64,000 nt of DNA, taken from contig NC_045144.1 of assembly GCF_008831285.2 (NCBI RefSeq), forward strand, positions 3,342,268-3,406,267, in the 5' to 3' direction. Below, piece by piece: positions 22,444-34,272 of the stretch; within the stretch, counting starts at the first letter, position 1; each line of letters opens with the position of its first letter. This DNA is from Nymphaea colorata. Taxonomy: Eukaryota > Streptophyta > Magnoliopsida > Nymphaeales > Nymphaeaceae. The notes under the pieces are model-generated. The model worked only from the letters and a program-made list of their open reading frames with translations. It did no database searches and was not told where the DNA came from. The position numbers and the translations under genes were made by a program.

Positions 22444-25400
22444 CTGGGAACTCAAGGGCTGCTGCCAACAGGATCAGAAGGCTTTCTTGATCACCATTTG
22501 CATATATGCCGTCGTTATCCTCGCAGTACGCCTCATTTCTTTCCTTTCTACTTGTCTCTGTCTTTTTCTTTTGAAGAATTCTCACTTATTCAATTGAATT
22601 TAGCGTCTACATTTTCTGGAAATTCGTTGATTTTGTTTATTTATCTGAATTTGGATCAACGTTCTTGCGGCAGTTGTTTTAGTGGACTACTTAAGTTTTG
22701 CTATCGGTGGATTTTGGGAAGGATTTATGGTTGTGGATGAGGTTTCATGAGGAATTTCCCAGATCACCACACTTTTCTTGCCAATTTGGCCGCTTAGTCA
22801 AGAAAACTAAACTTCTGGATTTTCTATTATTCCTCCTTGCCACAATTGGCTGCTTTATTCTCTGCATCAATGATACTCTGATACTGGTGTCGATGCGATA
22901 CACAACTACTCTATGTTATTGTCTCCTTTAAAGTTGTCCTAGTCATTTGTTATATACCGATATATGTTCAAGGACTTTCAGTAACAAAGTTTCTCCTTCC
23001 ATTACGAGGAGACTTTTAACTAGATTAGGTGGATCGACTGGAGATATTCTAGTTGAAGGGGGTTAAAATTTCCATACCTAAGGCGTGTCTATCTTGGGGA
23101 AAATATGGACTAACTGCAGAATTGAAAGAGTGAAAAGTTAAATATCTAAATGTTGTTGAGAATATCGTGCAGATTATACTCTTACCAGTGTCAGTCGTGT
23201 AAGAAAAATGTCTCCTATTTCAGAGTTAAACCCTGAATAGGGGGTTCGGAAACGTGATTGCTTTTGTGAAAACTACAATTTGGCTTGCAGTCTTTTAACA
23301 GGCAGGAGAGCAATCTGCACTGTCTATTTGAAATGGATTTCAAATTAGAATCACAATTGTGATCTCCAACCAATATTCTTGATCATTAAAGACCAGGAAG
23401 AACATGCTCGGCATAGCCTTCTTTTATGTGACATGGCTTTGGAATTGGACTTGGTCAGTGCTCTAATGACGAGAGAGTAAGCATGAATGACATCGCCTTC
23501 TTTCTGTAACTCAGCCTAGGAATGGTTGAGGGTAGGCAATGGACTGTGTTCTCTGGCCTGGCATGGATACCAGACTAGGTTCTTCAAATAGCTTTATGCA
23601 GTTCCAATGATTGTCAGGTAAAAGTTCCAACAACTGTCAGATTCTATTATTTCATGTGCCTGTATGTTCTACCTTTACTTATAGGTACCTAAGGGAACTC
23701 ATTTACTAAATGAATCGATTTGAAGAAAAAGCCAAAGTCATTTTTTTAATTAGTTAGTCAAGCTTGACCTGGTCAAGCTCGGCTCCTTTGGGTTACAGCA
23801 AATCTCGTCTAAAATCTAGATATACTATGTCAGTATATTTTTCTCAGTATTAACACAAACAGCTCTTTTGGTGCACTGCGCATCCTATTTGCCTTTGTAA
23901 AAGAAGTTCTTACACTTCAAAATTCAAATCTGCATGTTGCCGTTGCATTCTACAATAAAGAAGTTTTTTAATGCTTCGTTCAACCAAACTCAAGCTTAGC
24001 TGAGCCGAGCTTGAGCAGGTTGAGTTGGGCTGAGCTTGAGTCGCTGAACTTGAGCTCGACTTGACCTTGAGCTGAACTTGAACTGGATCCTTTAGGGCTC
24101 CAGTTAAGCTTGTGCTGGGCCAATGCGTCTTGAACGCAGCTCATGAACACTCTGTAGGCAGCTATATGCATCTGAAAGGGAGAGCAATTTTTCTGGAGAA
24201 ACATGGGGTTATCAGGTTCAATACAACTGCATATTTTGATCAGCTAAGAGATAAAAGCTTTTACATGTAGCTTTCTGTGCATCTGCAGCTTTGGAGGACC
24301 TTTCTACTGAAACCTTTCAAGCTTATTACTGTGTTTCTTCATGAAGCAAGTCATGCAATTGCTTGTAAGCTCACTTGCGGTGAGGTAAGATGGCCCTTTT
24401 CTTGACCTCTTCAGTCCACCTTATTCTGAATTTCTACTTTAAACTCTACTTTAGTTATCTAGTAATCCTTCCTTTCTGTTATAGCCTAGGTAGACTCTCA
24501 TTGGCATTTAACTGTTTTATCTTTTGAATTTGTATTGGGGTCACATACCAGGTAATAAAACCATAATGGGCATATCAATCTGTTCAAGAAACATTGAAAA
24601 CATACTTTTGACTGCGTGTTGGCCTAAGGGAGTTTTGAATGTCATTTTATGATCTATTATGTATGTTACACTGCAAGAAGCTCAGTAGTTTGTTGAGGTA
24701 TTGATGATAGATAGCATATCATGTTTTCAATAGTTTGAACTTTGAAGTTTGAACCACTCAAAGCTAGGTTTTAACTTCTGAGCTATTTCTGCATGGTCGA
24801 TTTCTACTTTACTAGATATCTATGAACTGTCTACGTTATTTTAGAATCCCATAAGAAAAGAAATTACTGACTGTTAAAATAGATGTAATGGGGAACCGGG
24901 TCCATTTCTGGACCCGGTCCCTTGGGGCACGGGTACCGAGGCCGGCTCGGTACCCTAGGCAGCATTCTTCTCTCCCTCCTATATAATCTTCACTTAAGTG
25001 TAATTGTGTGATTAAGTGAAAATAATTTTCTCTCTCCTAGGGTTGCGGTGTGCACCTAGGTTAGAGCTTCCCGTGGTTTTTTCCTCTTTCTGAGGTTTTT
25101 CCACGTATATCGTGTGTTCCCCTCTTCTTCTTTCGTGTGTTGCATGTTTCTACATGGTATCAGAGCCGTGAGATCGTTCGACTTCGTCTCGTATTTTCGT
25201 AGTCGCCCTTGCACCGCAGCCGCCTGCGCCGTTAGGGTTTCCCGCGCCGCCACCATTGGGATCTTCTGCGCCGCCGCCTTCAGACGATCCAGCGCCGCCG
25301 CCTGTTGCCGCTTGTGATTTCCGCTGCCGTGGGTGTCCAGCGCCGTCACACCTCTGCGTCGCCGCCGTCGGGCGATCCAGCACCGTCGCCGACACCTAAG

Positions 25401-28400
25401 GTTCCGTGTGGTGCTGGTGTTTCAGCCGCCGCCGTGCTGTCTTGTTGCTGCCTGGGGTTGTGTCTGCCTTGACTGCTTGTGATGGCGGAAGAGCTTGCAC
25501 CTAAAAGTGATATGGCCTTTGACGCGGGCAGCGCTCCCAAGAGCGAGATCTTGCCGGTTCAGGTCACGCCCATTCGTCTGACTAAAGACAATTATCTTTC
25601 TTGGTCTGCTGCTCTCGAGATTGGGATAACGAGCCGTGGTCGTCTTTCCTATATCACAGGCGACAAACCGGCGCCCAGCAAAACTGATCCTCAATGGGCA
25701 ACGTGGGTGTTGGAAGACAGTCAGGTTAAGGTATGGATCATCAGCTCTGTGTCTGCTGATATTCAGCCTCTTATTCTGCGAAAGCCTACTTCGTTTGATA
25801 TGTGGACAGTGCTTGCACGGATGTATGGTCGCAAGAAACGGGTTCTGCGTACGTATCAGATTAAACGCAGTATCTATTCTCTGAAACAGGGTGACCTGTC
25901 TGTTGCCTCCTTCTATGCAGCCCTGAAAACTAAGTGGGAGGAACTTGATTATCATGTGAATGATAACTGGGACTGTGGTTCTGATCATGCTCGGTACTGG
26001 GAAAAGGAATGGATGGATCGGACGTTCCTCTTCCTTGGAGGCTTGCGTGATGAGTTTGAATCCATTCGGAGTCAAATTCTCAACTGTGATGAGATTCCTG
26101 GAATAGAAGATGTTTATGCCAGAGTGGAATCAGAGGAACAAAGGCGTCAAGTGATGCAAATTGACCCTAGTCACGGGACTGGTCCCTCGGCCTTTGTTAG
26201 CCGTTCTTCTGTGTCTGGACCACGCCCTGTTAGGCGATGTACACATTGTCACAAATCAGGACATTCTGTTGACTTTTGTTGGGATCTTCACCCTGAGAAG
26301 AGACTTGTTCGTGGTCGCCCTCCGTCTAGTCGGCGAGGTCCTCTTGTGCAGGACTCAACTCAGAGTGGTTCTTCAAGTGGTGAAAAATCGAGGCTTTCCC
26401 CTGATCAAATCAAGGAACTACAAGCTTACATCAGTCGCCTTTCTACTACGTCAGAGGACACATCTACGTCTGATGGAGTTAAATTAGCTCAGGCTCTTGT
26501 TGCTACAAGTGATCAAGGTAATTACTCTCCTGGTGATTGGATTGTTGACAGTGGGGCTACTCATCATATGACCGGGGACCCTAAGATGTTTCAAGAATAC
26601 AAGTTGACTTCTGGGCAGCAGCGTGTTTCTATGGCTGATGGTTCTTCTATTTCTGTGGTTGGAAAAGGGAGTTTCTCATTACTGAACAAATATTGTCTTC
26701 ATAATGCCCTGCATGTTCCTAATATTCCCGTGAATTTGTTATCTGTCAGCAGTATTACCAAAGAGCTAAACTGTAATCTAATATTTTCTGCTGATCGTTG
26801 TGTACTGCAGGACTTGGGGACGAGGCAGAAGATTGGGATTGGTTCGGCTATTGATGGTCTCTACAGAATGCCAGTACAGGTTGCCTCTGCTTTGATTTCA
26901 GCCACCAGTGGACAGTTATCTGACGTGGAGGACAGATCCGCTATTATGCGCTGGCACGAGAGACTTGGTCATCTTCCTTTTCAGTTGATTAAACAATTGT
27001 TTCCTAAGATGTTTCGGTCTGTTTCTTTGGACACCTTCGCCTGTGAAGTGTGTCAGTTGTCTAAGCATGTTAGGGCCTCGTACCCTATTTCGTTCAATAA
27101 AACCAGCCGTCCTTTTGCTTTGGTTCACTCTGATGTTTGGGGTCCTTCGGGAGTGCCCACCGGTCGTGGTTTTCGTTATTTCATGACTCTTATCGATGAC
27201 TACTCTCGTTGTACGTTCGTGTACTTGTTGAAAGAACGTAGTGAGGTTCCCGGCATTGTCAAAAACTTCGTTGCATTTGTTGAAACTCAATTCCAAACCC
27301 CTGTTCAGACCCTTCGTACTGACAATGCTCGAGAGTATGTCTCCTTATCCCTTGATGACTTCTTGCGAAGCAAAGGTATTATACATGAAACATCCTGTAG
27401 CTACACACCTCCTCAGAATGGCGTGGCTGAAAGGAAGAACCGTCATTTGTTAAATGTCACCCGGGCCCTTATGTTTCAACGTCATGTCCCTAAGCAGTAT
27501 TGGGGTGATGCACTTCTCACTAGTGCTCATCTCATTAACCGTATGCCTACTCGTGTGTTGAATGGACATTCCCCTTATTCTGTTTTGTGGCCTAATCAGA
27601 GTCCCTGGCCTTTGACCCCTCGGGTGTTTGGGTGTATTTGCTTTGTCCATGATCATAGTCCCACTCTCAAGAAACTTGATCCTCGGTCCATCAAAGCGGT
27701 CTTTTTGGGGTATTCCTCCACTCAGAAGGGATACAAGTGTGTTGACCCTAGCACTTCCAGAGTCTATGTCTCCCGGGATGTTACCTTTCATGAACACGAG
27801 GCATACTTTCCTGCGAATCCTCGTCAGGGGGAGTGTTTAGGTGAGAGAGTGGACGAGTATTCTTCGCATCAGTTGATTCAGTTCACAGATTTCTTGGATT
27901 ACACGGCTAGTTCTCCGAGTGTGAGTGTGGATGACACAGTCAGTGAGGACAGAGACAGTCAGATGGAAGGGGGCCCTGTGGAAGAACAGTCCCGTGATCA
28001 TTTGTTTGGTCAGGTATACACCAGGAAGAAGAATGATGTGATGGAGGTTGTTGATGTTACCAATCCCGATCTTGTGAGCTCCCCGGATGATCCAAGTCCA
28101 ATGAATGAAGATCTTCCCATAGCCCTACGCAAAGGCACCAGGTCATGTACTTCTCACCCTATTCAGAGATTTGTCTCGTATGCTAAACTCAGTAAAGACT
28201 ACAAGTGCTTTATTACCTCTTTATCTATGGCTGTTATTCCCAGGTCAGTGGAGGATGCCAGGGAGGATCCCAAATGGCTACAGGCCATGACAGAGGAGAT
28301 GGACGCCCTGGCAAAGAACAATACGTGGGAGGTTGTTGATATTCTTAATGGAACTCACTTAGTTGGTTCCAAGTGGGTGTTTACTGTGAAGTACAAACCT

Positions 28401-31400
28401 GATGGCACTGTAGAACGCTATAAAGCTCGTCTTGTTGCAAAGGGGTTTAGCCAGAAATATGGGATTGACTATCTTGAGACGTTCGCTCCCGTTGCTAAAC
28501 TGAAGACAGTAAGGGTCATCTTAGCTCTGGCAGTACAAAAGAAGTGGAGCATGGACCAACTTGATGTCAAGAACGCCTTTTTGAATGGGCACCTTGAGGA
28601 AGAAGTCTATATGAGCATGCCGCCTGGATATGCGCAGAAAGGAAAGTGTTGTTATCTCAAGAAAGCATTGTATGGCCTCAAGCAGTCCCCTAGAGCGTGG
28701 TTTGAAAGACTAAGGGTTGTGATGAAGACTAATGGATATAAACAGGGAAATGGTGATCACACCCTCTTCATCAAGCAGAGAAATGGTCTGGTGAGCCTCC
28801 TACTAGTATATGTTGATGATATGATTGTCACAGGTGATGACGAAGAAGAAAAAAGGAAGATGAAAGAAACGTTAGGTGCTGAATTTGACCTCAAAGATTT
28901 GGGTAAACTGAGGTATTTTTTGGGAATTGAGATTGCTAGATCTGAGACTGGTCTTGTTATGAGCCAAAGGAAATACACTTTGGACCTTCTAAAAGAGACA
29001 GGTAAACTGGGATGCAGGCCCTTTCTTACTCCAATGGAGTCTGGCACAAGGATAAGTATCAAAACTGGGACGATCTTGGATGAGGAAGGAAAATGGAGGT
29101 ATCAGCGGCTGGTTGGTAAACTCATTTATCTCACCCTTACTCGCCCGGACATTACGTATGCTGTGGGTGTGTTAAGTCAGTTTATGCATGCCCCTACTGA
29201 TTGTCATTGGAAAAGTGCTGAAAGAGTATTGAGATACCTAAAGAATGACCCAGGGAAAGGACTGCTCTATACTCGACAAAGTCAACTCAGTATTGAAGGA
29301 TACTCTGACGCCGACTGGGCAGGTTGCACAGATACTAGAAGGTCTACCACAGGATACTGCATCTTTCTTGGAGGTAACCTGGTGGTATGGAGAAGTAAAA
29401 GACAAGAAGTTTGTTCCAGGTCCAGTGCTGAGGCTGAATACAGGGCGGTTGCCATGGGGGTTACAGAAATGTTATGGCTCAAAATTCTGTTAGCAGATAT
29501 TGGGGTGAAAATGGAAGAGAAGATGAGGATGTATTGTGACAACAAGTCGGCTATTAACTTGGCAAACAATCCAGTCTTGCACGACAGAACCAAACATGTG
29601 GAGATCGATCGCCATTTCATACGGGAACGCATAGATTCTAAGGAGTTGATCCTGCCCTACATGAAGTCTGAAGATCAAGTTGCTGATGTTTTAACTAAGT
29701 CTTTATGTACATCTTAATTTGAGAAAAATGTTAGCAAGCTTGGCATGTTTGACATGTATGCCAAGCTTGAGGGGGAGTGTTAAAATAGATGTAATGGGGA
29801 ACCGGGTCCATTTCTGGACCCGGTCCCATGGGGCACGGGTACCGAGGCCGGCTCGGTACCCTAGGCGGCATTCTTCTCTCCCTCCTATATAATCTTCACT
29901 TAAGTGTAATTGTGTGATTAAGTGAAAATAATTTTCTCTCTCCTAGGGTTGCGGTGTGCACCTAGGTTAGAGCTTCCCGTGGTTTTTTCCTCTTTCTGAG
30001 GTTTTTCCACGTATATCGTGTGTTCCCCTCTTCTTCTTTCGTGTGTTGCATGTTTCTACACTGACATTTATCATACAAGACATTGGTGAAAAGTGACAAT
30101 CTAGACACTATAATAAACTTTGGAGTAATCCGAGTAAGAAACCCATGAACATGCATTGCTAGATGTCATGAGGAGCAATTTCCCCTTCATTTCAGCATGT
30201 GCAGGAACATACATCAATTATCATCCTTTTCAAGAGAAAAAAACTAGGTTATGTATTCATGATTCTACTGTGTGCATTGAAAATAGGTTGTATATTCATG
30301 ATTCTACTGGTGCGTTGAAACTGCACATCTTTCTTAGCAGCTCATCTGGTGATACACAAGTCAAACAATGGAACCAAAATTTTAATTTGAAAACACATTA
30401 GTTTCGTTTAAATGAATTCCTATTGGTTGAATTTTGTTCAAGCTAATCTTGATGTTTTCTGCAGCAAATGCAAGGTTAGCTAAATTTCGGCAAGATTATT
30501 TAATGCATCATTAGATGATTTTACTTTGGCTAAATCAGGGCTTTTTAATTAGATCATATTTGGAATATGTCCTGTGAAGTTTAGATTTTATAAAAAATTC
30601 CCCCTTGAGTTGTAATAAGTTCTTGTACAGGTGTTGGGTATGAAGGTCGATGAGAATGAGGGTGGAGTGACAGAAACACGTGGCGGGATATACTGGATAA
30701 TCTTGCCAGCTGGATGTAATGTCCATTTTTTGAATATACTTAACTATTGTTGCTCTTACTAAATCATATTGTATAGAAGAATTATGCATGCTATCTAAAG
30801 CTTTTACCTTAGTTAGTGTACTAGCCATTAAATAAAGGTGGTCATGGAAATCTGCACACTGCGGCAGATTCAAGAACTTTTTGAGCACGAAGAAATGAGT
30901 GTATGAGTTCCGACATATATGTCAGGTGTCTTTCACAGGTTCTTGTCGGTGAGGATTTTGTTAGGTATTAAATGGAAAGATTGTTTTTCTCAGGAAAATA
31001 TTGAGAATTCCAAAAAATTTAAAATATGAAAAATAGTAGAAAATTTATTAAACATTGGGTTTTCTGCTAAATTTTTTACTTGCATTAATCAATGTCTGAA
31101 GCTATAAAAGTATTAAACGAATTAATGAAACCATGAAAAAATTTAAAGAGATTATTTTTTCTGAAAAAGGAAAATATCCATAAAAACAAAAACTTAATAT
31201 TTCATTTTGACATTTTTTTTTCAAAAGGTCGCAATCGTTCCTTGTTTTTCTTTTCTTTTATATTTCCTTTCTTATGTATTTTCTGAAAAGTCTGTGATGT
31301 TTGCGATAAATGTGTTCACTGTTAAACTGGTGGCCTTCATTTACCAAGCAAGAGAATAATATATATCCATGACATCAATTTCCAAACTCTAGAATATCGT

Positions 31401-31491
31401 AAATGTTTAGAAGTGATTGGTCTTTAAAGGCTTCCTTTTTGAACCAGTAGCCAGTAGAGTCATTCATTGGTAGATAAAATCATTTGCATAC

Positions 31492-31533
<42 letters not shown>

Positions 31534-33470
31534 TATGTGTGTACATATATATATATATAATATGTATGTATGTATATGTATATATGAGCTGCTTATGGGG
31601 TACGTTTAGGAATGATATTTGTTGACTTTGAGTTGATATAATTTGGTATAGAACCCTACAAGGATTGGCTTATAGGGTTTTTGGGGAGAGAGGGTACACA
31701 TCTTGAATAAAGACATGGAGATATGGCGGGTCGCTTTATCATGGTTTCTCTCAGGTGGATGGCGCTTGACCATCTCCTCAGGACTTTACTTGAAAGGGGA
31801 GAGATTTAGACATAGGAGTCTGCTTTTTCAAGCTTTCTCTTAGCTGGATGGCCTTCCTCAGATTTTGAAGGTGCAGGAAATGATAAGCTTGTCAGTAGCA
31901 ATACGATTGCTGCTTAACATGAAGATTTCTGTGTCATATAGATGTCATGAATTTGCATATAGACAAAACATATTCTACTACCTCATTGACCAAAATATGC
32001 ATCAGACTAGCTTATTTTTTATTCCATTGGCAACTACTCTCTCTGGATCTTGAAACCCCTAACTCTCCCAAGATCAAGTGGAGAAAGGGCTTTATCTAAT
32101 AATTGGAAAAACATTTGTGTGCTGGTAACAGCTTTTGACTCGAAGGTTGATGAGTCACTGGTCAAAGTCAGGTTCACATCATGTTGCCTGGTTTTCCATG
32201 TTTTGACATGATTTCATATTGTGCCACTGGAAGCATAACTACGGTATTTTACAACCTCCTCCTACACATGAACAGCCATGATATGTCTCTAGTTCTGATG
32301 ATCATGTGCTGCTCTTTAGGTATCTCAGAGATTGCAGTTTTGAAAATTGTGTCCTTGTTATTCAAGCAATCATGAACAAGACTTCTTGAAAACATTGTTG
32401 TTTTTCTTTCCTTTGTACAAACTGCTCTAGTAGAATTTCCATCATGTATTTATGATCCTGCACTTACATCCAATTGGTTATTGATTACTGGTTGCAGACC
32501 TTGGTTCATCATTTTGGGGAATGGTTTTCATATTATCATCCACAAACCTTCTCACTGCAAGAATTGCTGCTGGATGTTTTCTAGCTGCTTTGTTTATTGT
32601 ACTATTTGTTGCTAAGAATGTAAGTATTTTAAAGGACAAGGGTTTCAATTGGTTTCAGTTAATCTATTCTATACCAGAAGTAGTGATGACTGATGATGGT
32701 TACTTCTCTTTATTTCTGCCTTACTTGGTTTCCCTTTCTGCATGTCTCTGCTGGTTGACTCTCCTGAACAAGTGGTTCCTTCGAGGACTTTGTATTGGTA
32801 CATGATTTTACTATGTTCATTTATATATTTTTCATGTCACCATTTTTCTATTTAATTGTTAGATATAATTTACATTTCGATGAGCAGGATTCATTATTTT
32901 CATAGCTGTAGTATGGCTTTTGCAAGAAAAGACATCAGTCCATGCACTTCGCTACATCATTTTGTTCATAGGTACGGCTCTAACAAGTTCCTAGAGGGAT
33001 CTTACTGGAATTTATCAGTGATGCGATGTTTGTGACATTGTTGTTATCCTTAAACAGGTGTAATGAACAGCTTGTTTTCAGTTTATGGTATGTTAATTCT
33101 TCATGGTATTTGTTTACTTTTCTGGGAACAAAAAGGAAGCTGAAAATACATAGCATGGAAAGACTTGCATCATTTATTTCTGCTTGATGTTATGCAGATA
33201 TCTATGATGACTTGATATCGCGTAGAATCCGCTCAAGTGATGCTGAACAATTTGCTGCTCATTGCTTGTGTCCATGCAATGGAGTTGCATGGGGAGTCAT
33301 TTGGTGAGATATTCTGGCCAAAATCACCACACATGACACAACTTTAGAACGCAAACCCTGCTTATTGTGCTTTCCTAATACTTAATTAAAATTGATTTTC
33401 TTGAAGGGGATTGATATCTTTTGCGTTTCTATGTGCATCTGTGTATCTTGGACTCGTCATCTTATCTTGA
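22436..33470 (+). CDS. Plant peptidase M50B-like membrane protein (nine exons)
   Basis: Exons: 22436-22525, 24289-24384, 30631-30715, 32498-32619, 32773-32797, 32888-32971, 33058-33087, 33198-33303, 33407-33470. Every junction is GT-AG, phases agree, and the 702 nt encode 233 residues ending in TGA. The product starts MANWELKGCC and has a hydrophobic segment at about 18-32. The metallopeptidase motif HEASH lies at residues 48-52 (24,340-24,354), followed by GGVTETRGGIYW and several further hydrophobic segments. This matches the small plant M50B-like family of integral membrane, presumed zinc-dependent proteins. Their substrate is, as far as I know, unestablished. The ATG context (CGGAGATGG) is good and no in-frame ATG lies just upstream. 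Intron 2 (about 6.2 kb) contains a complete sense-oriented copia element, but the coding exons are intact. Confidence 0.93.
24867..24871 (+). repeat. Target-site duplication, left (CTGAC)
   Basis: CTGAC directly before the 5' LTR is repeated directly after the 3' LTR at 30,061-30,065, the 5-bp duplication expected of copia integrase. Confidence 0.95.
24872..25154 (+). repeat. 5' LTR of copia element 1
   Basis: It is 283 bp long, with TG...CA ends. The likely TATA box is TATATAAT at 24,980-24,987. U3 has two strong palindromes: ACCGGGTCCA/TGGACCCGGT with a 4-nt loop (24,895-24,918) and GGGTACCGAG/CTCGGTACCC (24,931-24,955). A third, TTCACTTA/TAAGTGAA, lies just after the TATA box. Confidence 0.96.
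25155..25166 (+). other. Primer-binding site of copia element 1
   Basis: TGGTATCAGAGC abuts the CA end of the 5' LTR and is complementary to the 3' end of initiator Met-tRNA. Confidence 0.93.
25482..29717 (+). CDS. Ty1/copia gag-pol polyprotein, intact
   Basis: One frame of 1,411 codons starts at the ATG at 25,482 (a GTG lies just before it). In order: a copia-type capsid region (about 20-220); a CX2CX4HX4C zinc knuckle at 253-266; protease with D356-S-G-A; an integrase HHCC finger with H492, H497, C521 and C524; integrase catalytic D551, D614 and E650, with the expected 35 residues between the last two; reverse transcriptase with YVDDM at 1110-1114; and RNase H with SDADWAG around D1276. 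This domain order, integrase before reverse transcriptase, defines copia rather than gypsy. All catalytic residues that I can identify are present and no stop interrupts the frame, so it could encode an active element. It ends 60 bp before the 3' LTR. Confidence 0.96.
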   Translation: MAEELAPKSDMAFDAGSAPKSEILPVQVTPIRLTKDNYLSWSAALEIGITSRGRLSYITGDKPAPSKTDPQWATWVLEDSQVKVWIISSVSADIQPLILRKPTSFDMWTVLARMYGRKKRVLRTYQIKRSIYSLKQGDLSVASFYAALKTKWEELDYHVNDNWDCGSDHARYWEKEWMDRTFLFLGGLRDEFESIRSQILNCDEIPGIEDVYARVESEEQRRQVMQIDPSHGTGPSAFVSRSSVSGPRPVRRCTHCHKSGHSVDFCWDLHPEKRLVRGRPPSSRRGPLVQDSTQSGSSSGEKSRLSPDQIKELQAYISRLSTTSEDTSTSDGVKLAQALVATSDQGNYSPGDWIVDSGATHHMTGDPKMFQEYKLTSGQQRVSMADGSSISVVGKGSFSLLNKYCLHNALHVPNIPVNLLSVSSITKELNCNLIFSADRCVLQDLGTRQKIGIGSAIDGLYRMPVQVASALISATSGQLSDVEDRSAIMRWHERLGHLPFQLIKQLFPKMFRSVSLDTFACEVCQLSKHVRASYPISFNKTSRPFALVHSDVWGPSGVPTGRGFRYFMTLIDDYSRCTFVYLLKERSEVPGIVKNFVAFVETQFQTPVQTLRTDNAREYVSLSLDDFLRSKGIIHETSCSYTPPQNGVAERKNRHLLNVTRALMFQRHVPKQYWGDALLTSAHLINRMPTRVLNGHSPYSVLWPNQSPWPLTPRVFGCICFVHDHSPTLKKLDPRSIKAVFLGYSSTQKGYKCVDPSTSRVYVSRDVTFHEHEAYFPANPRQGECLGERVDEYSSHQLIQFTDFLDYTASSPSVSVDDTVSEDRDSQMEGGPVEEQSRDHLFGQVYTRKKNDVMEVVDVTNPDLVSSPDDPSPMNEDLPIALRKGTRSCTSHPIQRFVSYAKLSKDYKCFITSLSMAVIPRSVEDAREDPKWLQAMTEEMDALAKNNTWEVVDILNGTHLVGSKWVFTVKYKPDGTVERYKARLVAKGFSQKYGIDYLETFAPVAKLKTVRVILALAVQKKWSMDQLDVKNAFLNGHLEEEVYMSMPPGYAQKGKCCYLKKALYGLKQSPRAWFERLRVVMKTNGYKQGNGDHTLFIKQRNGLVSLLLVYVDDMIVTGDDEEEKRKMKETLGAEFDLKDLGKLRYFLGIEIARSETGLVMSQRKYTLDLLKETGKLGCRPFLTPMESGTRISIKTGTILDEEGKWRYQRLVGKLIYLTLTRPDITYAVGVLSQFMHAPTDCHWKSAERVLRYLKNDPGKGLLYTRQSQLSIEGYSDADWAGCTDTRRSTTGYCIFLGGNLVVWRSKRQEVCSRSSAEAEYRAVAMGVTEMLWLKILLADIGVKMEEKMRMYCDNKSAINLANNPVLHDRTKHVEIDRHFIRERIDSKELILPYMKSEDQVADVLTKSLCTS
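29769..29777 (+). other. Polypurine tract of copia element 1
   Basis: The purine run GAGGGGGAG directly precedes the TG of the 3' LTR and marks the second-strand priming site. Confidence 0.88.
29778..30060 (+). repeat. 3' LTR of copia element 1
   Basis: It is 283 bp and identical to the 5' LTR except for two substitutions near its positions 50 and 95. It is followed by the right CTGAC duplication. Confidence 0.96.
30061..30065 (+). repeat. Target-site duplication, right (CTGAC)
   Basis: It matches 24,867-24,871. Removing the element plus one copy restores continuous intron sequence. Confidence 0.95.
31496..31590. repeat. (TA)n/(CA)n/(TATG)n microsatellite in intron 3
   Basis: A TA run is followed by ACACACACATATGTGTGT and then by further TA and TATG repeats. 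It lies within intron 3 of the M50B gene. Confidence 0.85.
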
Positions 33471-33951
33471 GGTACATTTTTCGTTTTTATACTTATTATT
33501 CTCGTTTCTAGCCGTTTCCGTTACTGTCCATGTTTTTTGTTTTTCTTTTGTCTTTTTGAAGAGGATTGGCAGGTACCCAACACCTCTATTAATGCCACCA
33601 GCTTTTGGTCTCATAAATCCATGGTTCCAAAATTTATAATAATGAACGTGAGTTTGTAGTGCAGAAGTGAACTGCGAACTTAGAGTTCTCGATCTTTACT
33701 CTTTTTCGTTTCTCTGAATCGGCATATCAAGTCCAGTTCTTTGCGTAATTGTTGTGGAACTTATGGGTGGTGTGCAGTTAAAAGATATTCTCAAAATGGA
33801 AGATGAAAATACAATAAGAGCAATCATTTCATGAAAATATTATGGCTATCATAACATGCCTCCTAAACTTGTACATCTTATTTGAACATGTAGACCTTCT
33901 ACCTCGACAGTAGTTCTCTCCTTTAAAACAGCGAGTAGTAAACTACTGCAG

Positions 33952-33975
33952 CTATATATATATATATATATATAT
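33952..33975. repeat. (TA)n microsatellite
   Basis: An uninterrupted TA run of about 12 units ends before ATGCTACTG. Confidence 0.85.
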
Positions 33976-34177
33976 AATGCTACTGTATGTGGATAGTTGC
34001 GAGATGATTAAAATTTTAAAATTCATGGCTGAAATGACTATAAATCATCACTAAAGCTACTCTAAATCACTGCATCATAAACTGGGGCTAATACCAATTT
34101 AATGACATTTTTTATAATAAATTTTAAAATTTTAACCATCCAATAACATCTAACACACAACAGCATTGAACACCCAC

Positions 34178-34178
<1 letters not shown>

Positions 34179-34267
<89 letters not shown>
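34179..34267. repeat. Long (TA)n microsatellite
   Basis: About 44 TA units run without interruption. Repeated Tyr-Ile readings across it are artefacts. Confidence 0.95.

Positions 34268-34272
<5 letters not shown>

Larger units (their letters stand above)
24872..30060 (+). mobile_element. Complete young Ty1/copia retrotransposon in intron 2
   Basis: The 5,189-bp element has two 283-bp LTRs (TGTTAAAA...CTACA) that differ at two positions only, by eye. It is flanked by CTGAC duplications, with a Met-tRNA primer site at 25,155-25,166, one uninterrupted gag-pol frame and a purine tract before the 3' LTR. All parts for autonomous movement are present, and near-identity of the LTRs indicates a recent insertion. 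It lies in the same orientation as the host gene, between the exon with the HExxH motif and exon 3, so its LTR promoter and poly(A) signals could interfere with the host transcript. Confidence 0.97.

Noticed and set aside
25422-26075. 217-codon open frame antisense to copia gag
   Set aside because: It lies wholly opposite the intact gag-pol frame and shows no domain, so it is a shadow frame.
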